The notes: a model not told the origin generated them from the letters alone. DNA of 64,000 bases from Crossiella sp. S99.2 (GCF_023094165.1 NZ_JALMDK010000004.1:62001-126000); one strand, 5' to 3'; positions 16,832 through 24,094 are shown, numbered from the stretch's first letter. Program-made: numbers and translations.

Positions 16832-16846
16832 TTGACACAGTCGGGG
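16832..16846 (+). other. Candidate left attachment-site repeat (tentative attL)
   Basis: TTGACACAGTCGGGG here matches TTGACACACTCGGGG at 44370-44384 in 14 of 15 bases, in the same orientation. The right copy lies just beyond the integrase start, where attR is expected. Serine-integrase cores are short, so this is only a candidate. It would define a 27.5-kb prophage. Confidence 0.35.
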
Positions 16847-16941
16847 CGGGTCCCCCAATGTGGGGATCACACGGAGTCACCCCGTGTCCCCCGCCCGGGG
16901 GGCACCTGGGGCGGTGGTGACGTGCGCGTAGGAGGGGATTC

Positions 16942-17172
16942 GTGCGTCTGGTGGTGATCCACTGTGCCGGTTCCGGCACAGTGACGGCGCTGTTGTCGGT
17001 GTGGTTATCGCTGTTAGTCCGGCCCGGACGTCTGCTGGTTGAGGCGTTCGGCGGATCTGCGACCACCCCGCCCGATCTTCAGCCCTGCCGCCAAGGAGGC
17101 GGCCACCATGGGATCACAGAAAGTCACCGCGTCGTCCTCTGGGGACGGCACCGCCTGGTCGGTGTCGCATGA
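16942..17172 (+). CDS. Candidate small membrane protein at the prophage left end
   Basis: A GTG preceded by GTAGGAGGGGATTC opens a 76-aa frame starting MRLVVIHCAGSGTVTALLSV and continuing through a hydrophobic stretch. The ribosome site is strong. The tail overlaps the next gene in another frame, and an 11-bp-arm palindrome lies in the first codons, so the palindrome alone could be what is conserved. Confidence 0.35.
   Translation: MRLVVIHCAGSGTVTALLSVWLSLLVRPGRLLVEAFGGSATTPPDLQPCRQGGGHHGITESHRVVLWGRHRLVGVA
16960..16983. promoter_or_regulatory. Perfect 24-bp palindrome (11-bp arms)
   Basis: CACTGTGCCGG at 16960-16970, two bases, then CCGGCACAGTG at 16973-16983. The compact spacing is typical of an operator for a dimeric regulator and not of a terminator. 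It lies at the start of the prophage early region. Confidence 0.5.
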
Positions 17173-17221
17173 CGCGCCACCTACGTGCGGGCCGTCTCGG
17201 CAGCCCGCACGGGTGGCATGA
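17108..17221 (+). CDS. Candidate 37-aa phage protein
   Basis: ATG 17108 follows CAAGGAGGCGGCCACC, one of the best ribosome sites in the window. The 37-codon frame (MGSQKVTASSSGDGTAWSV and on) ends with a TGA that overlaps the next ATG (ATGA). It is Ser/Thr-rich. Function is unknown; it may be a small early protein or a translational coupler. Confidence 0.5.
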   Translation: MGSQKVTASSSGDGTAWSVSHDAPPTCGPSRQPARVA

Positions 17222-17652
17222 GCACCAGCAAGGCCGGGCGTTCCCGGCCCCATGAGGGGCTGGCGGACCTGGTGGCCGAGGTTGTGCGCAGCGCAGCCTC
17301 GGCCCCCTTGTCCCCGGCCGACCCGATCGCGTCGGTGTCCGCGCTGTTGCTGCTGGACCCGCGCAACCAGGACCACCTGAACGCCAACGTCACCGTCATC
17401 GTCTGCGACGCGCTATCCCACCCGGCCCGGGAGACCAACGCCAACCGGTGGCGCAACCTGCGGCCAACCTGGGTACGCCCGCCGACTGTCGGCGCGACCA
17501 CCAACGGCCTGACCCGGCTCGGCGTACTGCGGCCCACGGGCAAGTACGTGCCCAGCACGGACCGGCACGGCAAGAACCTGGGCAAGCTGGTCCCGGTCTA
17601 CCGGCTGGACCTCAAGCCGTTGGCGGACAACACAAAGCAGGCCAAACGGTGA
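17218..17652 (+). CDS. Hypothetical prophage early protein
   Basis: The 144-aa basic protein starts MSTSKAGRSRPHEGLADLVA and is not recognised. The ATG is fixed by overlap with the preceding stop, and its own stop overlaps the next GTG, so it is within a tight early operon. The C-terminal half is Arg/Lys-rich, which would suit nucleic-acid binding. Confidence 0.6.
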   Translation: MSTSKAGRSRPHEGLADLVAEVVRSAASAPLSPADPIASVSALLLLDPRNQDHLNANVTVIVCDALSHPARETNANRWRNLRPTWVRPPTVGATTNGLTRLGVLRPTGKYVPSTDRHGKNLGKLVPVYRLDLKPLADNTKQAKR

Positions 17653-17873
17653 GCCTGAACCACGGCCAGCACCAGGACGCGGACGACGCGCGCCGGTGCC
17701 TGGCCGGTGAGCTGGTCGCCGAACAGGTCTCCCCGCGTGCGCGGGAACTGGCGGTGTCCTGGTGCCACCGCAACGGCCTGACCGATCACCAGGTGGCCCA
17801 GCGCTGCCGCATGTCGACCTACACCGCTGCCCGGATACGTGCGCGCCTTTCCCTTGCCGCACACCGGATCTGA
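17649..17873 (+). CDS. Small helix-turn-helix protein
   Basis: The 74-aa protein from GTG 17649 (GTGA overlap) shows ELAVSWCHRNGLTDHQVAQR followed by MSTYTAARIRARLSL. This is a sigma-4/AsnC-like helix-turn-helix pattern covering most of the chain. It is likely a DNA-binding phage regulator. A recombination directionality factor is an alternative, as none is otherwise apparent. Confidence 0.6.
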   Translation: MSLNHGQHQDADDARRCLAGELVAEQVSPRARELAVSWCHRNGLTDHQVAQRCRMSTYTAARIRARLSLAAHRI

Positions 17874-17891
17874 ATCGGAGGACGCACCCCC

Positions 17892-19142
17892 GTGGCGCGC
17901 GATCATGCCCGAGTCTATTGCTCCATCTGGGACGACCCGGATTTCCGGGCGCTGTCGGAGGCAGCGCAGAGGTTGTACCTGTTCCTCATGTCCCAAGAGG
18001 ACATGGCCTACTCCGGTGCCCTGCCGCTGCGTCTGCGGCGCTGGGCTTCGGCCTCGACCAGCAGCACCGTGGACGGCATCGCTGCGGCCCTCGGTGAGCT
18101 GTCCGAAGCGCGGTTCGTGGTCGTGGACCACGACGCGGAGGAAGTTCTTGTGCGGGCGCTGATCCGGCGTGACGGCATCTGGAAACAGCCCAACGTGCTC
18201 AGCGCGGCGTTGCGGGAGGCGTTCCGGATCTCCTCCCGGGTGCTGCGCACCGCGCTGGCCGAAGAGCTGCGCCGCCTGCCGGGCGAGGTGACCGGCCCCG
18301 GCCCGCAGCTCGTGGCCGCCGCGCTGGTCGCCGGGGAGCGCACGATGCCGCCCGAGCTGGCTGCCGCAGGCCGCCGACGCGGAGCCACGTCCCGCCCCAT
18401 CAGCGAGGCCGCGGACGCGACCGCGGACACAGTCACCGAGCCGGGCAACCCGCCCGGGAAGGCCCCGGCGCCCACGCACGGCGGGCCGCCCGGGTGCGTC
18501 CGGCCGGCCGGAGGCGGGCCGGACGCACCCGGGCGTCCCGCCCCCGCCGAAACCGCAGGTCAACCAGCAGGGGAGGCGCTGCAGGACGACCAGTCGCCGG
18601 ACCCTTCCGGTAACCCTTCCGCGAACCCTCTGGGGGAAGGGGGAGGGGGGAAGGGGGAGGTTGTCCCTCTCGCCAGGGTGACTACTCCAGGGGGCGGCGA
18701 CCCGCGCGCACGTGAGGGTGCGTGTGTGCGCGAGGAGGCCCGCGAGCTGGTGACCGAGCACGTGCCGGGACAGCCGCAGCGCGTCACGGGCAGGCTGGCC
18801 GCCGAGGTCGCCCGGCTGCTGGCCGAGGGCATCCCCGAACAGCACATCGGCAACGGCCTGCGCCTGTGGGCAGGCAAGAGGTTGGGCACCGGCCTGTTGC
18901 CCGAGCTGGTGTCCGAGGCCATGCGCGAACCGGAGATCAGCCGCGCCAGCCTGCCCCGGTCCCGCACGGACGACGCGGTGGCCGCAGGGCTGGCCCTGGC
19001 CGCGCGCTACGCGATCGAGGACCAGGACGACACCGAGACCGGCCGCCTGCTCCGCGCCCGCGTCGCCGGTGGACCGTCCAGCCTCCGCGAACTCGTCTCC
19101 ACCACCACCGTGACCACCCCGGCCGGGGAGAGCATCCGATGA
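17892..19142 (+). CDS. Phage replisome-organiser-like early protein
   Basis: The 416-aa protein starts MARDHARVYCSIWDDPDFRA, with LSEAAQRLYLFLMSQEDM following. This is a typical opening of phage replication-initiation or replisome-organiser proteins with a winged helix in the first 130 residues. Residues 198-215 (GPPGCVRPAGGGPDAPGRP) are encoded by the dispersed palindrome at 18487-18535, an insertion in a Pro/Gly linker. The C-terminal domain (EARELVTEHVPGQPQRVTGR onward) resembles a DnaC/GntR-like helical part of host-derived proteins. GTG 17892 follows ATCGGAGGACGC. The replication role is inferred. Confidence 0.55.
   Translation: MARDHARVYCSIWDDPDFRALSEAAQRLYLFLMSQEDMAYSGALPLRLRRWASASTSSTVDGIAAALGELSEARFVVVDHDAEEVLVRALIRRDGIWKQPNVLSAALREAFRISSRVLRTALAEELRRLPGEVTGPGPQLVAAALVAGERTMPPELAAAGRRRGATSRPISEAADATADTVTEPGNPPGKAPAPTHGGPPGCVRPAGGGPDAPGRPAPAETAGQPAGEALQDDQSPDPSGNPSANPLGEGGGGKGEVVPLARVTTPGGGDPRAREGACVREEARELVTEHVPGQPQRVTGRLAAEVARLLAEGIPEQHIGNGLRLWAGKRLGTGLLPELVSEAMREPEISRASLPRSRTDDAVAAGLALAARYAIEDQDDTETGRLLRARVAGGPSSLRELVSTTTVTTPAGESIR
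18487..18535. repeat. Copy 2 of the dispersed palindromic element, inside a coding sequence
   Basis: CGCCCGGGTGCGTCCGGCC at 18487-18505 pairs perfectly with 18517-18535 across the loop GGCCGGAGGCG. Compared with copy 1 (13209-13257) one arm base differs and its partner has changed too, so pairing is kept. It is in frame and encodes a Gly/Pro-rich linker. Confidence 0.75.
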
Positions 19143-19657
19143 ACGACCAGGACTACATGAGCCGGTCCGAGGTGGCCGCGCTGCTGGCCATGATGGCCGC
19201 CTACCACCGCCGCCGCCCTGGTGAGGCCGACGTGCTGGCCTGGCAGCACCAGCTACGCGGGCTGACCCTCGGGGAGTGCCAAGCCGCCGTAGCTGCGCAC
19301 TCGGCCACCTCGAACGAGATCACCCCGGCCGACATCCGCGAACGCGTCCGGCGCGCGCGGGAGCGCTCCGCAGCGCGGGCACCGAAACCTCCGCCCGGTC
19401 CGGCCGACCGGAGCAGGTTCTCCGCTGCGGCACGGCGCGGCATGGCCGAGATGTACCAGCGGACCGGCTGGACCCGCAGCCCTGAGCAGGCCGCCGCGCT
19501 CGCCGTGGTCTGCCCGGTCGCGGACTGCCGCGCCGAGGCCGGGGTCATCTGCTGGCCCAACCACCGCACCGAGGTGCGCCAGGTGACCACCCGCGTGCAC
19601 CCGTCCCGAATCGAGGCGGGCCGAGAAGCCCTCAGCAGCAAGGAGAACCCGGCATGA
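19139..19657 (+). CDS. Prophage protein with C-terminal zinc-finger-like motif
   Basis: The 172-aa protein starts MNDQDYMSRSEVAALLAMMA (ATGA overlap with the previous gene). The N-terminal part is a helical segment of the type found in phage replication accessory proteins (LAWQHQLRGLTLGECQAAVA). The C-terminus has CPVADCRAEAGVICWPNHRT followed by HPSR, which resembles the small zinc fingers of actinophage DNA-binding proteins. Pairing with the replisome-organiser-like gene suggests a helicase-loader-like role (inference). Confidence 0.55.
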   Translation: MNDQDYMSRSEVAALLAMMAAYHRRRPGEADVLAWQHQLRGLTLGECQAAVAAHSATSNEITPADIRERVRRARERSAARAPKPPPGPADRSRFSAAARRGMAEMYQRTGWTRSPEQAAALAVVCPVADCRAEAGVICWPNHRTEVRQVTTRVHPSRIEAGREALSSKENPA

Positions 19658-20655
19658 GTGAGTCCCTGTTCACCGTCGTACCGTGCGTGCTGGGCTGCCG
19701 GGCGCTCTCGGGCAACCCGTTCCCCTCGGTGCCCGGCTACCTCACCTGCGAGCCCTGCACCGAGCGCTTGCGCGTGGACCTGCGCGAGATCGTGGACCTG
19801 TACGCCAGCCTGGACGACGCCCTGCTGCCCGGGGCCGGGGGTGCGACCGCGGCCGGGCGGGGAGCGCCCGGATTCGCATCCCGGTCCCCGGTCCGAGACT
19901 CCGTGCTGGCCCTGACCGATGCCCGCACGCAGGCCGGGGAGGACGGCGACCCGCTGCCCGTGCTGGACGTCTTGTCGAGCTGGGTGGACAACCTCCGCCA
20001 GGACGCGGGCATGGTGCCGCAGGTCTCCGAGGCCGAGCTGAACGACGCGCTGAGGTTGCTGGGCTGGCTGGAGTGGACCACGCGCCAGCCGTGGGCCGTC
20101 CGGCTGGCAGGACCGGTGGCCGAACTGCATGAGCGGGCCGCCGCCCTGCTCGGTGTGAACCGGCGGACCGTGTCCGGCGAGGTCGCGTTGTTGTTGCGGT
20201 GGCTGGGTTTCATCACCCGCCAGTACTGGGTGGGGGACATGGCCGCCGAGGTGGCCGAGCTGCGCCGCCAGCTCCGCGTGGCGCACGGCCTGGTCGAACG
20301 CACCGTGCCCGTGGGCACCTGCCCGACCATGGTCGTCCACCCCGGCGAGCGGGAGCCCCGCCCGTGTGACGCGCGGTTGCGCGCCCGGCTGACCAGCGAC
20401 CGGATCACCTGCCCGTCCTGCCGGGCGTTCTGGACCCGGGACCGGTGGGAACAGCTTGGTCACGCCTTGGGTTCGCCGGTGTCGGACCTGGCGTCCATCT
20501 CGGCGTGGCTGGAGGTGCCGGTGGGCACGCTGCGGCGCTGGCGGAGCGAGGACGGCTGGACCCGGCAGGGAAGCCGCAACCGGCCGCTGTACCCGCGCAC
20601 GGAGGTGCTGGTGTCCTGGCAGCGGCGTAGGGGCAGCCAGGCCCGCCCGGCCTGA
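19654..20655 (+). CDS. Prophage protein with zinc-ribbon and HTH-like segments
   Basis: The 333-aa protein begins MSESLFTVVPCVLGCRALSG with CVLGC and CEPC pairs (an N-terminal zinc ribbon). A second set, CPTMV...CDARL...CPSCRAF, lies near residues 225-265. The C-terminal 60 residues (ISAWLEVPVGTLRRWRSEDG) look like a helix-turn-helix. Such proteins are common and unnamed in actinomycete prophage early regions. It ends an operon of five overlapping genes and is followed by a large hairpin. Confidence 0.55.
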   Translation: MSESLFTVVPCVLGCRALSGNPFPSVPGYLTCEPCTERLRVDLREIVDLYASLDDALLPGAGGATAAGRGAPGFASRSPVRDSVLALTDARTQAGEDGDPLPVLDVLSSWVDNLRQDAGMVPQVSEAELNDALRLLGWLEWTTRQPWAVRLAGPVAELHERAAALLGVNRRTVSGEVALLLRWLGFITRQYWVGDMAAEVAELRRQLRVAHGLVERTVPVGTCPTMVVHPGEREPRPCDARLRARLTSDRITCPSCRAFWTRDRWEQLGHALGSPVSDLASISAWLEVPVGTLRRWRSEDGWTRQGSRNRPLYPRTEVLVSWQRRRGSQARPA

Positions 20656-20664
20656 GACGAAGGC

Positions 20665-20749
20665 GGGCGGGACCGACGACGCCCCCGGCGTTTGAGTCCG
20701 GGGCGTTAGGAAAGCCGGTCCCGCCCTATGTCCCCTCTGCGCGAAAGGA
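20665..20749 (+). ncRNA. Leader RNA motif, degenerate copy 4 (orphan)
   Basis: An 11-bp stem (20665-20675 with 20716-20726) encloses a nested hairpin and the loop sequence UAGGAAA (20707-20713) just before the CCG closing strand. CCCTCTGCGC (20733-20742) and AAAGGA (20744-20749) follow. This is the same order as in copies 1-3. No start codon follows at the usual distance, so this copy lacks its gene or acts as the 3' end of the upstream transcript. Confidence 0.55.
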
Positions 20750-20904
20750 CGGCACCAGCATAGCCGGGCGGTGTCCTAGCCCGCTCGGCCTGTCCGTCGC
20801 CCTCGCCGCGCGTCCCCGCTGACCGCTGACCGCCTGGTGCTCCCCGGCCCATTGCGGATGTGTCCTGGATCACCCGTTCAACCCAGTGCGATGCTTCGTA
20901 TTTC

Positions 20905-20994
20905 TTGTATAGTTCTTGGTGTGAGGGACGGACTAGGAAACCGGCCATCACGCCAAGAAACCCTCTGCGCGACAAAGGAAAGAGGACGCCAACC
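20905..20994 (+). ncRNA. Leader RNA motif copy 1, with promoter-like block
   Basis: TTGTATAGTTCTTG (20905-20918; TATAGT is -10-like) is shared with copy 3. A hairpin follows: GUGA-GG-ga-CGG (20921-20931), loop ACUAGGAAA (20932-20940), CCG-g-CC-a-UCAC (20941-20951). Then AAACCCTCTGCGC (20958-20970) and AAAGGAAAGAGG before the ATG at 20995. CCUCU can pair with AGAGG of the ribosome-site region, so translation control is plausible. Confidence 0.7.
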
Positions 20995-21405
20995 ATGACC
21001 GAAGGCCAGAGCCGGGACGGCATGATCACGGTATGGGCCGTGTACGTGCTGCCCCTGCTGACCGACGGAGAACGGGCCGTGTCGGAGTACGGCGCGAACG
21101 TCGCCGACCTGCTCAAGCCCGGCAAGCCCCGGGTGCTGTTCATGACCGACGGCACCGAACCGCGCCGTGGCGGCCGGTGCACGCTGTGCGTGCGGGCCGG
21201 GTTCGACGGGGACTGCCCCGGATCGCTGGCACACGCCTACAACCACTGGTTCCTGGAATCCCACCGCAACGTGTGGGAACCGGTGGAAATGGGCGTGTTC
21301 CAGGTCCACTGGCAGGACGACCGCGCCACGCGGGAAAAGCTGATCTGCTACCAGATCGTTTCCCTCGCCTACGCCAACACGGGGTTCGCGCCGGTCGGAC
21401 GGTGA
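20995..21405 (+). CDS. Hypothetical prophage protein under leader RNA copy 1
   Basis: The 136-aa protein starts MTEGQSRDGMITVWAVYVLP and is not recognised. It contains a Cys-rich GGRCTLCVRAGFDGDCPG segment near residues 58-75 that could bind metal. It is a monocistronic unit: its own promoter-like block and leader RNA precede it, and two hairpins follow (21414-21440 and 21446-21475). That isolation suggests independent timing or an anti-host or lysogeny function. Confidence 0.6.
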   Translation: MTEGQSRDGMITVWAVYVLPLLTDGERAVSEYGANVADLLKPGKPRVLFMTDGTEPRRGGRCTLCVRAGFDGDCPGSLAHAYNHWFLESHRNVWEPVEMGVFQVHWQDDRATREKLICYQIVSLAYANTGFAPVGR

Positions 21406-21413
21406 TCTGATGC

Positions 21414-21440
21414 GGGGGTGCCGGACAACCCGGCACCCCC
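21414..21440 (+). terminator. Strong hairpin after the gene at 20995
   Basis: GGGGGTGCCGG (21414-21424) pairs with CCGGCACCCCC (21430-21440) around a 5-base loop, 8 bases after the stop. A terminator-type stem without U-tract, as is usual in high-GC actinomycetes. Confidence 0.75.
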
Positions 21441-21445
21441 GTCGA

Positions 21446-21475
21446 TTGCTACGCAAGAACTCCCTTGCGTAGCAA
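21446..21475. terminator. Second hairpin with 12-bp perfect arms
   Basis: TTGCTACGCAAG (21446-21457) and CTTGCGTAGCAA (21464-21475) with a 6-base loop. Together with the preceding hairpin it insulates the next leader. It could also be an operator, as copy 2 of the leader lacks the TTGTATAGTTCTTG block. Confidence 0.55.
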
Positions 21476-21492
21476 CACATTCAAGGAAACCC

Positions 21493-21561
21493 GTGGCGGA
21501 GACGGACTAGGAAACCGTCTCCGCCACGGCAAACCCTCTGCGCTGCAAAGGAACGAGCATC
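21493..21561 (+). ncRNA. Leader RNA motif copy 2 (13-bp stem)
   Basis: GUGGCGGAGACGG (21493-21505) and CCGUCUCCGCCAC (21515-21527) form a perfect 13-bp stem capped by ACUAGGAAA. AAACCCTCTGCGC (21531-21543) follows, then AAAGGAACGAG and the ATG at 21562. The stem sequence is unlike copies 1 and 3 apart from the closing CGG/CCG, but pairing is kept. Confidence 0.72.
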
Positions 21562-22368
21562 ATGCGAACCACTACCAAGCGACTGGTGCAACTGCGGACG
21601 AAGTCCGCTACCCAGACCGCCGACCAGATCGTTGCCCTGGACCGCCTCTACTGGGCTGGCGCGGCCGTGATCCGTGCCAGCGTCCGAGCGGACGCGCGGC
21701 AAATGGCCAGGCTGGCAGAACCGCAGGGTATTGCCCTGGTGCGCCAGGACATTCCTGGTGGCATCCTGGCCGACCGGGCCTTGCCCGAGGCGGTCTGCCT
21801 CTTGGCGCTGGGTATGGGCTGCCGGGTCGCCACCGTGGGCAATGACCTGGGTCCCGATGCTCGCCATGTGCTGATCGTGGGTCCTCAGATCACCGTGGAC
21901 GGGCTGAAACTCATCCTGCCGACTATGTCCACCCTGGCGACCCATCATGCTGAGGAGGCGGCCACGCGCCACGTTGACGGCTTGGCCGGAGATGGCCGCT
22001 GGGAACTCGCGGTTGAACGCTACTTCTTCAACACAAGCTGGCTGGTCGGATGGGCCTCGCTGCTGGCTGACCGGGTCGACGGCTACCGGCGGTGGCTCCG
22101 TTGGGACACCAGCTCTGAGTCAGTGAAGTTGTTCAGCAGCAACGGAATCACGGCGCGAACCGTGATGGACGAACAGGACAAGTCGGTGGCCAGCACGTTC
22201 AAGTCCTTGTTTCCCAAGCTGATCGGGGAGCAACCCCCGATGGACTACAACATGGACGCGTTCCATGCGGGGCGTGACTGGGTAGAGCCGGACTCGCAGA
22301 GCGTGTGGCAGACCGAGGACCCCATGCGCGCACTGCCTGCCGAACTCCGCAGGGAGCTCGGACTCTGA
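21562..22368 (+). CDS. DUF2786/DUF7168-like prophage protein, paralogue 1
   Basis: The 268-aa protein contains GCRVATVGNDLGPDARHVLI with a following VG and, later, FFNTSWLVGWASLLADRVDG. This matches the pattern of the neighbouring paralogue (GCKVATINNQ..., RRSYMAGFGYGVAFMVRKL). Both resemble the C-terminal domain found with DUF2786, whose biochemical role is unknown. The first 100 residues differ between the paralogues. It has its own leader RNA and a hairpin after the stop. The family call is moderate; function is not proposed. Confidence 0.55.
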   Translation: MRTTTKRLVQLRTKSATQTADQIVALDRLYWAGAAVIRASVRADARQMARLAEPQGIALVRQDIPGGILADRALPEAVCLLALGMGCRVATVGNDLGPDARHVLIVGPQITVDGLKLILPTMSTLATHHAEEAATRHVDGLAGDGRWELAVERYFFNTSWLVGWASLLADRVDGYRRWLRWDTSSESVKLFSSNGITARTVMDEQDKSVASTFKSLFPKLIGEQPPMDYNMDAFHAGRDWVEPDSQSVWQTEDPMRALPAELRRELGL

Positions 22369-22374
22369 TGAACT

Positions 22375-22411
22375 CCGGTGTCCCGGTTCCCTTGCGGGAC
22401 CGGGACACCGG
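22375..22411 (+). terminator. Hairpin after paralogue 1
   Basis: CCGGTGTCCCGGT (22375-22387) pairs with ACCGGGACACCGG (22399-22411), 6 bases after the stop codon. A strong terminator-type stem. Confidence 0.75.
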
Positions 22412-22454
22412 GTGTGGGGCGGACCACACTCACTCGCCAAGTGCACCGCATTGC

Positions 22455-22537
22455 TTGTATAGTTCTTGTTGTCGGGAACGGAATAGGAAACCGGACCCGG
22501 CAGACCGAAACCCTCTGCGCAACAAGGAAAGAGAGTC
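22455..22537 (+). ncRNA. Leader RNA motif copy 3, with promoter-like block
   Basis: TTGTATAGTTCTTG at 22455-22468 is identical to copy 1. GUCGGG (22471-22476) pairs with CCCGGC (22496-22501, one G-U pair), then an internal loop and CGG/CCG (22479-22481, 22491-22493) closing the loop AAUAGGAAA. AAACCCTCTGCGC (22508-22520) and AAGGAAAGAG precede the ATG at 22538. Confidence 0.72.
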
Positions 22538-23293
22538 ATGAACGAGTACAAGGAAACCATCCGCCTGACGCTGGCGGCCCTCCGCGAAGAGGGCACGGCC
22601 GATCGGGGGCACTCCGCGCGACAGATCATCGTCACCTCACTGCGCGGGCTGCTGGGGGAGGTGCTGGCCAACGCCATCAACCGCTACACCGACGGCAAGA
22701 AGGGTGAAGCCGTCAACGTGCTGCGGTACGAGATCAGCGAAGACGGCTACCACGGCAAGGCGCGCGCCGAACTGGTCGCGGCCGTGGCCGAAGCCTTCGG
22801 CTGCAAGGTGGCCACCATCAACAACCAGTTCAACAAGGACAAGGACACGCCGCGCGTGGTGCTGATCGTGGGCACCGTCTCGGCCCGCAAGGCGCTGGGC
22901 CTGGTGCTGCCGGAGATCGTTGCCACGGTGGACGTTCTGTCCTCCCAGGTCATGAACGCCGAGTTGAAGGACCGGAAGGACGGCCGCATCAACGGCGTGA
23001 GACGCGACTTCCGCCGCTCCTACATGGCAGGGTTCGGGTACGGCGTGGCGTTCATGGTTCGCAAGCTGCACAGGGAGATCCGGAACGGCTTCACCGACTC
23101 CGACACCGTGGCTGAGATCCAGGTGGCCGAACAGGTGCGGGTGGAGGCGAAGTTCGCTGAGCTGTACCCCGTGCTGCACATGGACAAGGGGATCAAGCTC
23201 CGTGAGGACGGATGGCTCGCCGGACGCATGACCGGCTACGTCCCCCGCGACGGGGTGAACATCCCGGACGTCCGGCGCGCGGTGCGCGACTGA
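22538..23293 (+). CDS. DUF2786/DUF7168-like prophage protein, paralogue 2
   Basis: The 251-aa protein carries the domain shared with the preceding gene: EAFGCKVATINNQFNKDKD, RVVLIVGTVSARKALGLVLP and DFRRSYMAGFGYGVAFMVRK. The A-W/F-x-S-x-x-x-G helix near residue 165 is the best conserved part. The pair looks like a tandem duplication that also copied the leader RNA. A 15-bp-arm terminator follows. The role is unknown; expression from its own leader-bearing unit in an otherwise operonic prophage suggests regulation separate from the lytic genes. Confidence 0.58.
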   Translation: MNEYKETIRLTLAALREEGTADRGHSARQIIVTSLRGLLGEVLANAINRYTDGKKGEAVNVLRYEISEDGYHGKARAELVAAVAEAFGCKVATINNQFNKDKDTPRVVLIVGTVSARKALGLVLPEIVATVDVLSSQVMNAELKDRKDGRINGVRRDFRRSYMAGFGYGVAFMVRKLHREIRNGFTDSDTVAEIQVAEQVRVEAKFAELYPVLHMDKGIKLREDGWLAGRMTGYVPRDGVNIPDVRRAVRD

Positions 23294-23300
23294 TAGACCT

Positions 23301-23336
23301 GGTGCCCCGGCTCCCCTCCCAGGGAGCCGGGGCACC
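23301..23336 (+). terminator. 15-bp-arm terminator after paralogue 2
   Basis: GGTGCCCCGGCTCCC (23301-23315) pairs perfectly with 23322-23336 around CTCCCA, 8 bases after the stop. One of the strongest hairpins in the window. Confidence 0.8.
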
Positions 23337-23373
23337 GGCATTCCCGGCACCACAGGAACAGGGAGGCAGGACC

Positions 23374-24015
23374 GTGATTCCCGCAGGCCGCACAGCGGTG
23401 GACGTGGCCGGACTGGCCGAGGTCTACGAACTGAGCATTCACCAGCTCAAGCGGTTGAAGCCGTGGGAGCACCCCAAGCACCCGCCGACCCTGACCACGG
23501 GCACGCCGAGCCGGGGCCACCCGCGTCTGTGGGACCTGGACCAGGTGCGCGCACACGCGGCCGGTCAGCCGATCCCGCCGGTTCCCTCCACAGAGGACGC
23601 GGCCGACCTGTTGGACGTCACCGAAGCCGCTGCCCTGCTGGGCATCTCAGCGGGGACCTGGCACGCCTACGCCAAGCAGGAGCGCGAAGCCGCGCCGGAT
23701 GCGGAGCGCACGATGCTGGTGCCCCCGGCTGACGCGGTGGTGTGCGGTACCGAGTTCTGGTTGCGCTCCACTGTCCTGGACCACCGCCAGCGGCGGCAGG
23801 AACGCGCGTCCGCGCCACGCGGGGGCAGGCCGCCCGGCTCGACCGACGCCATCCCCAAAGGCCAGGTTGCCGGGCGGATCAGCGCCCTGTTGGCCGAGGC
23901 CGAAGCCGAGGGCGAGACGCTGTCCGTGGCCGAGGTCCAGCGCCGGACCGGCACGGCCTACACCACCGCCCTGAAACACGTCCGCGACTACCGGGCGCAA
24001 CACCCGCCCGCCTAA
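23374..24015 (+). CDS. Prophage DNA-binding protein with two HTH-like segments
   Basis: The 213-aa protein from GTG 23374 (ribosome site GGGAGGCAGG) has an N-terminal excisionase/MerR-like segment (VAGLAEVYELSIHQLKRL, then HPRLWDLDQVRAHA). A second follows (LDVTEAAALLGISAGTWHAY), and a third helical region at the C-terminus (LSVAEVQRRTGTAYTTALKH). It is likely a DNA-binding protein that acts before packaging, or a terminase-associated HTH protein. A terminator hairpin follows. Confidence 0.6.
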   Translation: MIPAGRTAVDVAGLAEVYELSIHQLKRLKPWEHPKHPPTLTTGTPSRGHPRLWDLDQVRAHAAGQPIPPVPSTEDAADLLDVTEAAALLGISAGTWHAYAKQEREAAPDAERTMLVPPADAVVCGTEFWLRSTVLDHRQRRQERASAPRGGRPPGSTDAIPKGQVAGRISALLAEAEAEGETLSVAEVQRRTGTAYTTALKHVRDYRAQHPPA

Positions 24016-24094
24016 CCACTTGCGCCTGACCTGCACCGAACGTAAGGTGAATAACTGTCGGTGACGTCTACCCCCCTGACGCGCTGACCATGGA

